From contig JAOACP010000024.1 in NCBI GenBank assembly GCA_026417795.1, forward strand, positions 1 through 32,773: 32,773 nucleotides of DNA, given 5' to 3'. This DNA is from Thermanaerothrix sp. (lineage in GTDB: Bacteria; Synergistota; Synergistia; Synergistales; Synergistaceae). Below are positions 16,607-24,520 of the stretch, in pieces. Under the pieces are notes generated by a model. The model ran no database searches. It worked only from the letters and a program-made list of their open reading frames with translations, and had not been told where the DNA came from. How positions within the stretch are numbered: position 1 is the first letter of the stretch; every line of letters begins with the position of its first letter. The translations under genes and the position numbers were made by a program.

Positions 16607-16615
16607 TGCTAATAT
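16607..16615 (+). promoter_or_regulatory. Extended -10 promoter of the secreted protein gene
   Basis: TGCTAATAT, a TGn-TAATAT element, lies 40 bases before the start codon. No good -35 box is seen. Confidence 0.45.
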
Positions 16616-16654
16616 CTTCCGGGGTAACAGACAACCATGGGAGGAGATGTTTAG

Positions 16655-17410
16655 ATGCGGTTGAAGACCCTTGGATTTGCGTTGTCGGCGGTTTTCCTCA
16701 TGGTCCTTTCCGTTGGGGCCCATGGCTCCCAGTTCACAGACGCCATGGCCCGGGGGAGCCGGTCGGTGAAGTACACGAACGACATGGGCAACAGCCTGGA
16801 GATAAGGGCCACCTACTACTCCGCCGAGTACGTGGAGGCCATGTTCCAGGCGGAGGCGGACAAGAACATGTGGACCAAGGACGAGCTGGAGAACTTCAAG
16901 TACACCTTCCTAAAGAACGTGCGCATAGGGGAGACCATACCCATAAGGCTGGAGTTCGAGAACCTGGGCCCCTCCATGAGGATGGCCCCCTTCGATGAGC
17001 AGGTGAGTCTCATGATAAACGGCAAGGAGTACAAGCCCGTGGAGTACGACCCTAGGTTCAACTTCAAGCTCCAGGGCAAGCGGGACGGCATGGTCTTCTT
17101 CCCCCGGTACGACGAGAAGACTCAGAAGGACCTCCTGAAGGGGGTCAAAAGCGTGCGGCTGCTCATCAAAGGCGGCATAAGCCCCATAACCGAGGGCAAG
17201 AAGATAGACTTCATCTGGGACGTGGACAAGGACAACCCCCAGCGGCTCTTCCAGGGCAAGGCGGCGGCCAAGCTGGAGGTGGATCGGCTCATAAAGAGGC
17301 TTGAGACGTTGTCCAAGGAGAAGCGCCAGCTGGAGGAGCGGCTTTCCGCGGTCAACGGGGAGATTGAGTCGGTCAACAAGAGGATGGACGAGCTGTCAAA
17401 GGAGCAGTGA
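16655..17410 (+). CDS. Exported protein with unnamed envelope domain and C-terminal coiled coil
   Basis: I do not recognise a named family. The 251-residue protein has a signal peptide (LKTLGFALSAVFLMVLSVGAHG, cleavage near residue 23). A β-rich domain (about 53-190) contains YYSAEY, IPIRLEF, INGKEYKP, YDPRF and GMVFFP. A C-terminal coiled coil (about 203-251) is rich in Lys, Glu and Leu. The central domain aligns without gaps, at an offset of 11 residues, to residues 66-161 of the exported protein encoded at 29028. ATG 16655 has GGGAGGAG eight bases upstream. The gene sits between NSS copy 1 and pfkA with its own promoter. It is likely periplasmic. The coiled coil could mediate oligomerisation. 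No enzyme motif or lipobox is visible. Confidence 0.75.
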   Translation: MRLKTLGFALSAVFLMVLSVGAHGSQFTDAMARGSRSVKYTNDMGNSLEIRATYYSAEYVEAMFQAEADKNMWTKDELENFKYTFLKNVRIGETIPIRLEFENLGPSMRMAPFDEQVSLMINGKEYKPVEYDPRFNFKLQGKRDGMVFFPRYDEKTQKDLLKGVKSVRLLIKGGISPITEGKKIDFIWDVDKDNPQRLFQGKAAAKLEVDRLIKRLETLSKEKRQLEERLSAVNGEIESVNKRMDELSKEQ

Positions 17411-17520
17411 TCGCGTTTTCTGCCCTTTCGCGGCTTTGTCCTTGCGGGAGGCTTAGGGGCGTTCTGGCCCCTGACTTCGGGGCCCCTTAGGGCTTCATGG
17501 AGAAGAGGGGAGATGATGGC

Positions 17521-18480
17521 TTGAAGAGGATAGCGGTGCTTACCAGCGGCGGAGACTCGCCGGGGATGAACGCCGCCATAAGGGCGGTTACCAGGACGGC
17601 CATATACAAGGGCCTTGACGTCATAGGTTTCAGACGGGGCTATGAGGGCCTTTTGGACGGGGACGGCATACCCCTTACCAAGAGCTCCGTGGGGGGCATA
17701 ATCCTAAGGGGCGGCACCATACTGAGGACCGCCCGGAGCGAGCGGTTCCGCCGGCCTGAGGGGGTTAACGAGGCCTACGCCAGGCTCAGGGAGTACGACA
17801 TAGACGCCCTGGTGGTCATAGGCGGCGACGGATCCTTCAAGGGGGCCTGGAGGCTTCATGAGATGGGTTTCCCCGTGGCGGGCATACCGGGCACCATAGA
17901 CAACGACATAGCGGGCACCGACTACACCATAGGGTTCGACACCGCCTGCAACACCGCCCTTGAGGCGGTTCAGAAGTTGAGGGACACCGCCTCCAGCCAC
18001 GACCGGCTCTTCATCGTCGAGGTCATGGGCCGTTCCTCCGGGTTCCTGGCCCTTGAGGTGGGGGTGGCCTCCGGCGCGGAGTACGTGCTGGTGCCGGAGG
18101 TGCCCTTCAAGATAGAGGACCTCTGCGAGAAGCTGCGGTACGCCCGTCAGAGGGGCAAGACCCACTCCATGATAATCCTGGCGGAAGGGGTTATGTCCGC
18201 CGGGGAGCTGGCGGAGCAGCTCAAGGACACCGGGGGCTACGAGGCCCGCATAACCGTACTGGGGCACATCCAGCGGGGGGGCGCCCCTTCATCTTTCGAC
18301 GCGGTCCTGGCCTCCCGGATGGGTGCCGCGGCGGTGAACTCCCTGCTTGAGGGGCATAAGGGTTTCATGGTGGGATACGTGGACGGCCGGATCGTGACCC
18401 CCCCCATGTCCACCTCCTGGGAGGAGAAGAAGCCCCTGAACCGGGAGATGATGGAGCTGGTGGACTGCCTTAGCATATGA
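17521..18480 (+). CDS. pfkA: 6-phosphofructokinase, ATP-dependent
   Basis: PFK phosphorylates fructose 6-phosphate in glycolysis. From TTG 17521 the protein is 319 residues, the classical bacterial PfkA length, and the numbering falls in register with the E. coli enzyme: GGDGS at 101-105 puts Gly104 in the ATP-type position, and PGTIDNDI has the catalytic Asp127. SGGDSPGMNAAIR, the MGRSSGFLA block and LGHIQRGG are also present. The SD AAGAGGGGAG precedes this TTG, while the ATG at 17497 has none. The spacer before it holds an AGGGGC arm (17455-17460) that can pair with either of two downstream GCCCCT copies (17467-17472, 17482-17487). The DUF4392 gene follows after four bases. Confidence 0.96.
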   Translation: MKRIAVLTSGGDSPGMNAAIRAVTRTAIYKGLDVIGFRRGYEGLLDGDGIPLTKSSVGGIILRGGTILRTARSERFRRPEGVNEAYARLREYDIDALVVIGGDGSFKGAWRLHEMGFPVAGIPGTIDNDIAGTDYTIGFDTACNTALEAVQKLRDTASSHDRLFIVEVMGRSSGFLALEVGVASGAEYVLVPEVPFKIEDLCEKLRYARQRGKTHSMIILAEGVMSAGELAEQLKDTGGYEARITVLGHIQRGGAPSSFDAVLASRMGAAAVNSLLEGHKGFMVGYVDGRIVTPPMSTSWEEKKPLNREMMELVDCLSI

Positions 18481-18484
18481 TCCC

Positions 18485-19309
18485 ATGGCTTCCATAGGGG
18501 AAATAATAGCCTCCGACAGGGCGGGAAGGGGGGCTCCTCGGCTCTTCCATCCCGCCTGGCTTCAAGGCGCCGCCAAGGCCTTGGGGAAGGCCCAGAGGGT
18601 GGCGGTGGTAACCGGCTTCTTGATACCCGAGGCCATGGTGCCCGAGACCGACGGGCCCCCCGGCGCTGTGTGGATCGCAAGGGTCCTTCTAAGCCATGGC
18701 CGGTCCGTGAGCATCCTCACCGACCAGGACTGTCTTAATGGGCTTTCCGCGGCGGCTCAGGCCGCTGGGGTGCCTAATACGGTGGTGCGGCCCTTCGACC
18801 CCCGGGTTGAGGTTTCTTCCTTCGACCTCCTGCTGTACGTGGAGAGGATGGGCCGCTCCGCCGACGGCACCTACCGGAACATGAGGGGCTTAGACGTCAC
18901 CCCTTGGGTGGCTCCTTGGGACCGGTTGGCCCTTGAGGCCCTCGACTCGTCGGAGGGGCCTTGGGTGGCGGCGGTGGGGGACGGGGGCAACGAGGCTGGG
19001 ATGGGCAGCTTCAGGGAAATCCTGTCCTCCATGCTCCCTCATTTCGCCCCCTGTCTTTCGGTGGTGGGCTCCCACTTCCCGGTGGCGGTGGACGTTTCCA
19101 ACTGGGGCGCTTACGCCCTGGCGGGTGAGGCCTTCGGCGGCGATGTAATCCCCTCTCCGGAGGAGGAGATGCGGATGCTGGAGGCCATGTTGGACGCCGG
19201 CGCCGTGGACGGGGCCACCCTAAGGCGGGAGCGCTCCGTGGACGGCTTCGGTGAGGAGGAGCTGCGGCGGGTTCTGGAGGAGCTTAAGAGGTTTTTTGAC
19301 CGCCGTTGA
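18485..19309 (+). CDS. DUF4392 protein, D-glutamate cyclase-like
   Basis: The 274-residue protein matches the DUF4392 domain, which forms the C-terminal part of the mitochondrial D-glutamate cyclase DGLUCY. Visible hallmarks are VAVVTGFLIPEAMVPETDGPPGA near residues 40-62, DLLLYVERMGRSADGTYRNMRG near 113-134 and GDGGNEAGMG near 165-174. Members are thought to convert D-glutamate to 5-oxo-D-proline, but activity of stand-alone bacterial proteins is unproven. The start ATG 18485 lies four bases after the pfkA stop and has no clear SD, so translation is probably coupled. No glycolytic partner role is known for this family. Confidence 0.8.
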   Translation: MASIGEIIASDRAGRGAPRLFHPAWLQGAAKALGKAQRVAVVTGFLIPEAMVPETDGPPGAVWIARVLLSHGRSVSILTDQDCLNGLSAAAQAAGVPNTVVRPFDPRVEVSSFDLLLYVERMGRSADGTYRNMRGLDVTPWVAPWDRLALEALDSSEGPWVAAVGDGGNEAGMGSFREILSSMLPHFAPCLSVVGSHFPVAVDVSNWGAYALAGEAFGGDVIPSPEEEMRMLEAMLDAGAVDGATLRRERSVDGFGEEELRRVLEELKRFFDRR

Positions 19310-19361
19310 ACCTGGGGCCGGGTACTTGCGGGGGCGCTTGGGTTTTCAATGCCTTTAAAGA

Positions 19362-19393
19362 CGCCGCCCTTAAAGCCTGGGCGGCGGTTCTTG
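19362..19393 (+). terminator. Terminator of pfkA-DUF4392
   Basis: CGCCGCCC (19362-19369) pairs with GGGCGGCG (19379-19386) around TTAAAGCCT. A broken T-run (TTCTTGTTT) follows. Confidence 0.65.
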
Positions 19394-19398
19394 TTTCT

Positions 19399-19550
19399 CG
19401 GCGGACCCCTAGATGGCTCCGCCGCTTCTGTTGTTCCCTTAGGCCTGGCTTTGGGCCTGTGCCCCGTGGTGTGTAAAAGCTAGTTCGTTGGCTGCTTCGA
19501 TAATTACTTAATATGCAGTGGCGCCGGATAAGGTGGCCACTGTTTTTATT
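19399..19550 (+). other. Three stem-loops ending in a good terminator; possible small RNA
   Basis: The gap 19310-19770 (about 460 bases) has no supportable protein gene. After the operon terminator it holds stem CGGCGGA/TCCGCCG (19399-19405 with 19418-19424), stem AGGCC/GGCCT (19441-19445 with 19454-19458), and stem CAGTGGC/GCCACTG (19516-19522 with 19536-19542) followed by TTTTTATTTT. The last is a clear intrinsic terminator, with no gene of its own upstream. It could back up the pfkA terminator or end an unannotated small RNA. No convincing promoter was found. Confidence 0.4.
19516..19550 (+). terminator. Orphan intrinsic terminator
   Basis: A seven-base stem (CAGTGGC/GCCACTG) is followed by TTTTT, A, TTTT. 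It stands just upstream of the promoter of NSS copy 2 and insulates it. Confidence 0.8.
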
Positions 19551-19573
19551 TTGCTGAAAAATTCCCATAAGAC

Positions 19574-19603
19574 TTGACAAACACAGCCAACAATGGCTTT
19601 ATA
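19574..19603 (+). promoter_or_regulatory. Promoter of NSS transporter copy 2
   Basis: A perfect TTGACA (19574-19579), an 18-base spacer, then TTTATA (19598-19603), in an AT-rich stretch. The predicted leader is about 160 bases. Confidence 0.65.
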
Positions 19604-19661
19604 TTCAACAAATTTTATCTTTTCCCTATGGCTACCACCAATTATTAAACCAATGCTCCTC

Positions 19662-19680
19662 GGGGGGTGATCGTTTGTAG
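19662..19680 (+). other. SD-like element followed by a TTG-TAG start-stop in the NSS2 leader
   Basis: GGGGGGTGATC (19662-19672) is nearly a full anti-SD match. Shortly after it, TTG (19675-19677) is followed directly by TAG (19678-19680), in the frame of the transporter. It may be a minimal leader ORF or a decayed older start site. The same SD could instead serve GTG 19667, which opens a 20-codon frame closing at 19729. Confidence 0.3.
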
Positions 19681-19770
19681 GGTTTTTTATTATTTTAGGT
19701 ATATCGCGGAATTTTGGATGTTTTCATAGGCAAAAATCGGGTCATGTCTTTTTTAAAAGGGGTGATGTCC

Positions 19771-21102
19771 GTGTCTGACGGAAGGGAGCAGTGGAGCAGC
19801 CGGCTTGGTTTCATAATGGCCGCCGCGGGGTCCGCGGTGGGCCTTGGCAACATATGGCGTTTCCCGTACCTGGCGGGCATAAACGGAGGCGGCATATTCC
19901 TGCTGCTGTACCTGTTGATGGTGGCGGTAATAGGCATGCCGGTGATGTTGGCGGAGATGGCCATTGGCCGCGGAGGAGGCCTCAACGCCGTGGGCTCCTT
20001 CAGAAAGCTCAAGGGCGGCCTTTGGCCCATGGTTGGGTGGGCCGGCGTGGTGGCGGGGTTTGTCATCCTGTCCTTCTACGGGGTCGTGGCGGGCTGGACC
20101 GTGGCGTACATGGTGAAGTCCTTCGGCTCCCTCATGCCCCAGGCCCTGGCGGGCAACGCCGAGGGGCTGTTCAAGTCCTTCACCATGGACTGGCGCCAGC
20201 AGGTGGCCTACCAGGGGGCGTTCATGTTGGCCACCATCTGGATAGTCTACAAGGGCATAGGCAACGGCATCGAGCGCTACTGCAAGGTCATGATGCCCAT
20301 GCTCTTCGTCATCCTCTCGGTGCTCATGGTGCGCTCCCTCACCCTGGAGGGCGCCATGAAGGGGGTTGAGTTCTACCTTAAGCCCGACTTCTCCAAGATG
20401 AGCTCCAAGACGGTGCTGGACGCCCTGGGCCAGGCCTTCTTCTCCCTGTCCGTGGGGATGGGCTGCATGATAACCTACGGCAGCTACCTCGGCAACCGGG
20501 AGTCCCTGCCCTACTCGGTCACGGTGGTCACGGTTATGGACGTGGCGGTGGCCATACTGGTGGGGTTCGTTATCTTCCCCGCGGTCTTCGCCTTCGGCAT
20601 GGAGCCCACCTCCGGCCCGGGACTCATATTCATAACCCTGCCGGCGGTGTTCGCCCGGATGCCCATGGGGTCCGCCTTCTCCTTCCTCTTCTTCCTGCTG
20701 CTGTTCTTCGCCGCCATAACCTCCTCGGTGTCGCTCCTTGAGGTCTGCGTGGCCTACTTCAAGGACGAGTTCCGCTGGGATAGGGCCAAGGCCTCTTGGA
20801 TCCTTGGCTTCGCCACCTTCCTCTTGGGCATCCCATCCGCCCTCTCCTTGGGAGGCCATTTCCCCAAGGTCTTCGGCATGGACTTCATGGGGGCCATGGA
20901 CTTCTTAGCCAGCAACGTCCTGCTGCCCTTAGGGGGCATCTTCATCTCCATCTTCGCCGGCTGGAGCTGGTTTGAGGGGGCCAGAGACGAGGTCCGCCGG
21001 GGCGGCAGGCTTCCAAAACCGCTTGAGGCCTTCTGGGTCTTCTCCTGCCGGGTGTTGGCCCCCATCGCGGTGACCTGGGTCTTCATCGGCAGCATCCGCT
21101 GA
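19771..21102 (+). CDS. Sodium-dependent transporter, NSS (SNF) family, copy 2
   Basis: Na+-coupled symporter in the inner membrane, very similar throughout to copy 1 at 15117: both share REQW.SRLGFIMAAAGS, GSAVGLGNIWRFPY, MLAEMAIGRG and SFYGVVAGWT. The TM7 area has MITYGSYL and VMDVAVA, again acidic. It has 443 residues and about 11-12 membrane segments. I chose GTG 19771 by alignment with copy 1 and the AAAAGGGGTGATG SD. ATG 19765 is possible, and the frame is open back to 19714. The two copies differ mostly in the loop after TM4 and in the C-terminus, which may reflect different amino-acid substrates. It ends in a terminator shared with the convergent ECF gene. Confidence 0.94.
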   Translation: MSDGREQWSSRLGFIMAAAGSAVGLGNIWRFPYLAGINGGGIFLLLYLLMVAVIGMPVMLAEMAIGRGGGLNAVGSFRKLKGGLWPMVGWAGVVAGFVILSFYGVVAGWTVAYMVKSFGSLMPQALAGNAEGLFKSFTMDWRQQVAYQGAFMLATIWIVYKGIGNGIERYCKVMMPMLFVILSVLMVRSLTLEGAMKGVEFYLKPDFSKMSSKTVLDALGQAFFSLSVGMGCMITYGSYLGNRESLPYSVTVVTVMDVAVAILVGFVIFPAVFAFGMEPTSGPGLIFITLPAVFARMPMGSAFSFLFFLLLFFAAITSSVSLLEVCVAYFKDEFRWDRAKASWILGFATFLLGIPSALSLGGHFPKVFGMDFMGAMDFLASNVLLPLGGIFISIFAGWSWFEGARDEVRRGGRLPKPLEAFWVFSCRVLAPIAVTWVFIGSIR

Positions 21103-21146
21103 GGAGCTTCTTTGCCCCTGTGTGAACCCAGCAGGTCAAACAAAAG

Positions 21147-21180
21147 CGCCAAGGGGTTCCCATGTCCCTTGGCGTCTTTG
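21147..21180. terminator. Bidirectional terminator between NSS copy 2 and the ECF gene
   Basis: CGCCAAGGG (21147-21155) pairs with CCCTTGGCG (21166-21174). T-rich sequence follows on the plus strand (TCTTTGTT), and the minus strand continues with CTTTTGTTTG. It lies between the converging genes. Confidence 0.85.
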
Positions 21181-21197
21181 TTACACCGCTTGCACTG

Positions 21198-21716
21198 CTA
21201 CCGCTCTTCCCCTTGGGATCCCCCGCCCTTGAGCCGTTCTGACAGCAGGCTCCTCAATGGCCTTAGGGCCACAAGGGCCGCCCCCATCCCAACCGACGTC
21301 TGCACCAGGTCCGTCACGGCCTCAACCGGAGCCGCCGCGGGGCCGTACATGACGTAGGCGCTCGTGGTGTAGCCCGTTATCATCACCAACGCCCCCGCCG
21401 CCATGCCCCATAGGGGCTTGGTCCTGGCGGACACGTATCCGGTTACGAAACCCTCCAACCCCTTGATCACGAAGGATAAAGGCGCCCACATGGGGTATCC
21501 CAGGATGAGGTCCCCCGCGGAGGCCCCAAGGGCGCCGGCGAAGAAGCCCACCCTTGGGCCGAACAGCAGCGCCGAGAGGTACACCGCCCCTTCCCCCAGG
21601 TTGAAGTAGAGCCGGTACCCCGGCACGGGCACCGATACCATGGTGAGCGCCGTCACCGTGGCGGCGCAAAGGGCCCCCAATGCCAGGGTGTTTGGCAAAG
21701 TTTTGCTTTCCTTCAT
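21198..21716 (-). CDS. ECF transporter S component
   Basis: The 172-residue, very hydrophobic protein with five or six membrane segments resembles the substrate-binding S components of energy-coupling-factor vitamin transporters (PF12822-like). GEGAVYLSALLFGPRVGFFAGALGASAGDL (residues 40-69) and the PMWAPLSFVIKGLEGFVTGYV stretch fit this group. The substrate is not predictable. No EcfA/A'/T genes are near, so it would use a shared module encoded elsewhere. ATG 21716 lies about ten bases after GGGAGG on the minus strand. The frame is open upstream to 21800 without SD support. Confidence 0.8.
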   Translation of the reverse strand: MKESKTLPNTLALGALCAATVTALTMVSVPVPGYRLYFNLGEGAVYLSALLFGPRVGFFAGALGASAGDLILGYPMWAPLSFVIKGLEGFVTGYVSARTKPLWGMAAGALVMITGYTTSAYVMYGPAAAPVEAVTDLVQTSVGMGAALVALRPLRSLLSERLKGGGSQGEER

Positions 21717-21861
21717 CTTCGGTGTTCCTCCCTTTGTTTTTTTGTGGTATCTTGTTCTGCATGGATTTTCCCACCGGTAAGGCCTCTTCACCATGCACAA
21801 CCCCGCCCGTTACGGGGGCCCATCTGGCACGCCGGTCCATCCCATCCTTGGGAGGTACTCA

Positions 21862-22320
21862 ATGACAGACAGGATGAGAGATCTGATTTACAAGGTCCTC
21901 AGCGGTGACAGGAGCGTCCTGGCCCTTTACGCCGGGGCTTTCGTGCTCTTCCTGATGAGCCTTTGGGTCTTCGGAGCCGGTTCCTTCGTGGACCGGCTGG
22001 AGGTCTTCGACGCCGTTTCCTGCTCGGACCTCTCGGATTCCATGGAGCCCCAGGAGGTCTCGTCGGAGTTCCCGAAGGACGCAAGGCAGGTATGCGTGTT
22101 CTTCCGCTACAGGTCCCCAGGGGAGGAACAGGTGGTCATAATATGGTCCCACCGGGGAAGGGTCATCCAGAAGGAAACCCTGTCCCTCCACAAGGGGGAC
22201 GGGAAAAAGGCCTTCTACCTCCTGAGGGAGGACGGAAGCCCCTTGCCCAGCGGGGATTACGAGGTAAGCGTCATGTGGGGAATTCGCCGCCTTGGGTCCG
22301 TGAGGTTCCGGGTCCTGTGA
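21862..22320 (+). CDS. Small membrane-anchored protein of unknown function
   Basis: I do not recognise a family. The 152-residue protein has a short cytoplasmic N-terminus, one membrane segment (about residues 18-40: [23 protein letters not shown] broken by a few polar residues) and an extracytoplasmic domain. The domain runs [40 protein letters not shown] and [24 protein letters not shown], an Ig-like or β-sandwich pattern. ATG 21862 has GGGAGG eight bases upstream. The frame is open to 21793, without an SD. It is divergent from the ECF gene and upstream of transaldolase, with no obvious partner. Confidence 0.65.
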   Translation: MTDRMRDLIYKVLSGDRSVLALYAGAFVLFLMSLWVFGAGSFVDRLEVFDAVSCSDLSDSMEPQEVSSEFPKDARQVCVFFRYRSPGEEQVVIIWSHRGRVIQKETLSLHKGDGKKAFYLLREDGSPLPSGDYEVSVMWGIRRLGSVRFRVL

Positions 22321-22381
22321 CCTTAATGCCGATGCCGCCAAGGAAAGCCTTTCGCCGCCATGGGCTTTAAGTTCTCGCCCC

Positions 22382-22414
22382 CCGCCGAGGAGCGCCGCTG
22401 CGGCGTCCCGGCGG
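22382..22414 (+). other. GC-rich hairpin in the tal leader
   Basis: CCGCCG (22382-22387) pairs with CGGCGG (22409-22414). Inside it, CGCCG (22393-22397) pairs with CGGCG (22401-22405). No U-tract follows, so it is more likely a leader structure or a weak terminator of the upstream gene. Confidence 0.4.
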
Positions 22415-22477
22415 ACCTTGGGGTTTTGTATAGGCCGCATTGTTGAATTTGATATCGATGAAAGGGAGGAGATTAAG

Positions 22478-23134
22478 CTGAAGTTTTTTCTTGATACCGC
22501 AAACCTGGAGGAGATCCGGTCCGCCATATCCATGGGGGTTATAAGCGGGGTGACCACCAACCCCACCCTGGTGGCCCGGGAGGGGGTAAGGGACTTCCAC
22601 TCCCACGTGAAGAAGATAGCCCAGATGGTGGACGGCCCCGTGAGCGCCGAGGTCATATCCTTGGAGGCGGAGGGCATGGTGGCGGAGGCCCGGGAGCTGG
22701 CGGCTCTGAGGGACAACGTGGTCATAAAGATCCCCATGACCCCGGAGGGCATGAGGGCGGTCAAGGTGCTGTCCTCCGAGGGCATAAGGACCAACGTGAC
22801 GCTGGTGTTCTCCCCTCAGCAGGCCCTTCTGGCCGCGGCGGCGGGGGCCTCCTACGTGAGCCCCTTCGTGGGAAGGCTGGATGACATCGGGGAGGACGGC
22901 ATAGGCTTGGTGCGGGACGTGGCGGAGGTGTTCTCCGTCCACAACATAGAGACCGAGATAATAGCCGCCAGCTTGAGGCACCCCAAGCACGTGTTCGATT
23001 CTGCCGTCGCGGGGGCCCACATCGCCACGGTGCCCTACAAGGTGCTTGGGGACCTCTTCAAGCACCCCCTGACCGACCAGGGGATACAGCGGTTCCTCAA
23101 GGACTGGCAGGAGCTGTCGAAGGACAATGGATGA
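22478..23134 (+). CDS. tal: Transaldolase, FSA/TalC-type, probable CTG start
   Basis: The enzyme transfers dihydroxyacetone units in the non-oxidative pentose phosphate pathway. It belongs to the small subfamily (about 215 residues) that includes fructose-6-phosphate aldolase. From CTG 22478 it has 218 residues. [26 protein letters not shown] with the Schiff-base Lys84, [22 protein letters not shown] and IIAASLRHP follow in order. The start is unusual: AGGGAGGAG (22463-22471) sits six bases before CTG 22478, where homologues begin M-x-FFxDTAN, while the in-frame TTG at 22418 has no SD and would add 20 atypical residues. It overlaps the rho start by eight bases. Confidence 0.92.
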   Translation: MKFFLDTANLEEIRSAISMGVISGVTTNPTLVAREGVRDFHSHVKKIAQMVDGPVSAEVISLEAEGMVAEARELAALRDNVVIKIPMTPEGMRAVKVLSSEGIRTNVTLVFSPQQALLAAAAGASYVSPFVGRLDDIGEDGIGLVRDVAEVFSVHNIETEIIAASLRHPKHVFDSAVAGAHIATVPYKVLGDLFKHPLTDQGIQRFLKDWQELSKDNG

Positions 23135-24497
23135 TCTGCTGATGGAGGCCCGTCCCGAGGAGGCCCCAGCGGAGGAGAATAAGGCGAAGGAGGAGGTCCG
23201 GGAGCCCAAGAGGGCGGGCCGCTCCAAAAGAAGCCAGCCCCAGGCCCCAAAGCTCTCCTTCACCAAGCTCAGCTCCATGGGAGTGACGGAACTTAGGAAG
23301 CTGGCCAGGGAGGCTGGGGTGTCGGGTTTCTCCTCCATGAAGAAGGACGACCTGGTCCTGGCGGTCCTCAAGGCCCACTCGGAAAAGCAGGGCCAGCGGT
23401 TAGGCGGGGGCACCCTGGAGTGCATGACCGACGGCTACGGCTTCCTGCGGGGTCCGGGACTTCTTCCCGCCCCGGGGGACATATACGTGTCCCCCTCCCA
23501 GATAAAGCGCTTTGGCCTGAGGAACGGAGACCTCGTGTGGGGGGTCGTCCGGCCCCCTAAGGATCAGGAGCACTACGAAGCCCTGGTTAGGGTGGAGACC
23601 GTTAACTACCAGGACCCGGAGTCTTTACGCTCCCGCCCCGCCTTCGAGTCCCTGACCCCCATATTCCCGGACCGGCGGCTCAGACTGGAGACCACCCCCC
23701 AGGAGATATCCACCCGGCTCATAGACCTCTTCGCCCCCATAGGCAAGGGGCAGAGGGCCCTCATAGTCTCCCCCCCAAAGGCGGGAAAGACCACGCTCCT
23801 TAAGAAGATCGCCAATGCGGTGACCCATAACCACCCGGAGGTCACCCTCATGGTGCTCCTGATCGATGAGCGCCCCGAGGAGGTGACCGACATGGCCCGG
23901 TCCGTTAAGGGGGAGATCATAGCCTCTACCTTCGACAGGCCATCGGACGAGCACATAAGGGTCGCCTCCCTGGCCCTTGAGAAGGCCAAGCGGCTGGTGG
24001 AGGCCAAGAGGGACGTGGTGCTGCTTCTGGACTCCATAACCCGGCTCGCCAGGGCATCCAACCTGGTGGTGCCTCCCTCCGGCAGGACCCTATCGGGAGG
24101 CATGGACCCCGCGGCCCTCTACTTCCCCAAGCGCTTCTTCGGGGCCGCCAGGAACATCGAGTCCGGCGGGAGCCTCACCATAATAGGCACCGCTCTGGTG
24201 GAGACCGGAAGCCGGATGGACGACGTCATATACGAGGAGTTCAAGGGCACCGGCAACATGGAGGTCCACCTGTCAAGGAAGATATCCGAGCAGCGGATAT
24301 TTCCGGCGGTGGACATCACCAAGTCCGGCACCAGGAGGGAGGACCTGCTCATGGAAGAGGAGGTCCTGCAGAAGCTGTGGGTGCTCCGGCGCCGGATAGC
24401 CAACATGGACGAGGCGGAGGTGCTCTCCTTGATACTGGAGAAGCTTAAGAACACGCCTACAAACAGGGACTTCCTGGCCACCGTGAAGATGGCCTAG
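23127..24497 (+). CDS. rho: Transcription termination factor Rho
   Basis: Rho is a hexameric RNA-dependent ATPase that ends transcription. The 456-residue protein has an extra N-terminal segment of about 45 residues rich in Glu, Lys and Arg, then the Rho-N helical region ([16 protein letters not shown]). The cold-shock RNA-binding domain follows ([34 protein letters not shown]). The ATPase core has Walker [23 protein letters not shown], the Walker [13 protein letters not shown], the [21 protein letters not shown] loop and [12 protein letters not shown]. It is intact and normal in length. ATG 23127 lies inside the transaldolase end, with GAAGGAC as SD. The transaldolase-rho pairing is also seen in some Firmicutes. 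Confidence 0.97.
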   Translation: MDDLLMEARPEEAPAEENKAKEEVREPKRAGRSKRSQPQAPKLSFTKLSSMGVTELRKLAREAGVSGFSSMKKDDLVLAVLKAHSEKQGQRLGGGTLECMTDGYGFLRGPGLLPAPGDIYVSPSQIKRFGLRNGDLVWGVVRPPKDQEHYEALVRVETVNYQDPESLRSRPAFESLTPIFPDRRLRLETTPQEISTRLIDLFAPIGKGQRALIVSPPKAGKTTLLKKIANAVTHNHPEVTLMVLLIDERPEEVTDMARSVKGEIIASTFDRPSDEHIRVASLALEKAKRLVEAKRDVVLLLDSITRLARASNLVVPPSGRTLSGGMDPAALYFPKRFFGAARNIESGGSLTIIGTALVETGSRMDDVIYEEFKGTGNMEVHLSRKISEQRIFPAVDITKSGTRREDLLMEEEVLQKLWVLRRRIANMDEAEVLSLILEKLKNTPTNRDFLATVKMA

Positions 24498-24520
24498 GTG
24501 TCCCCAAGGGAGGAGATCCT

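Noticed and set aside
19753-20859. 368-codon minus-strand frame opposite NSS copy 2
   Set aside because: Same origin as the frame opposite copy 1. The two shadows resemble each other only because the sense genes are homologous.
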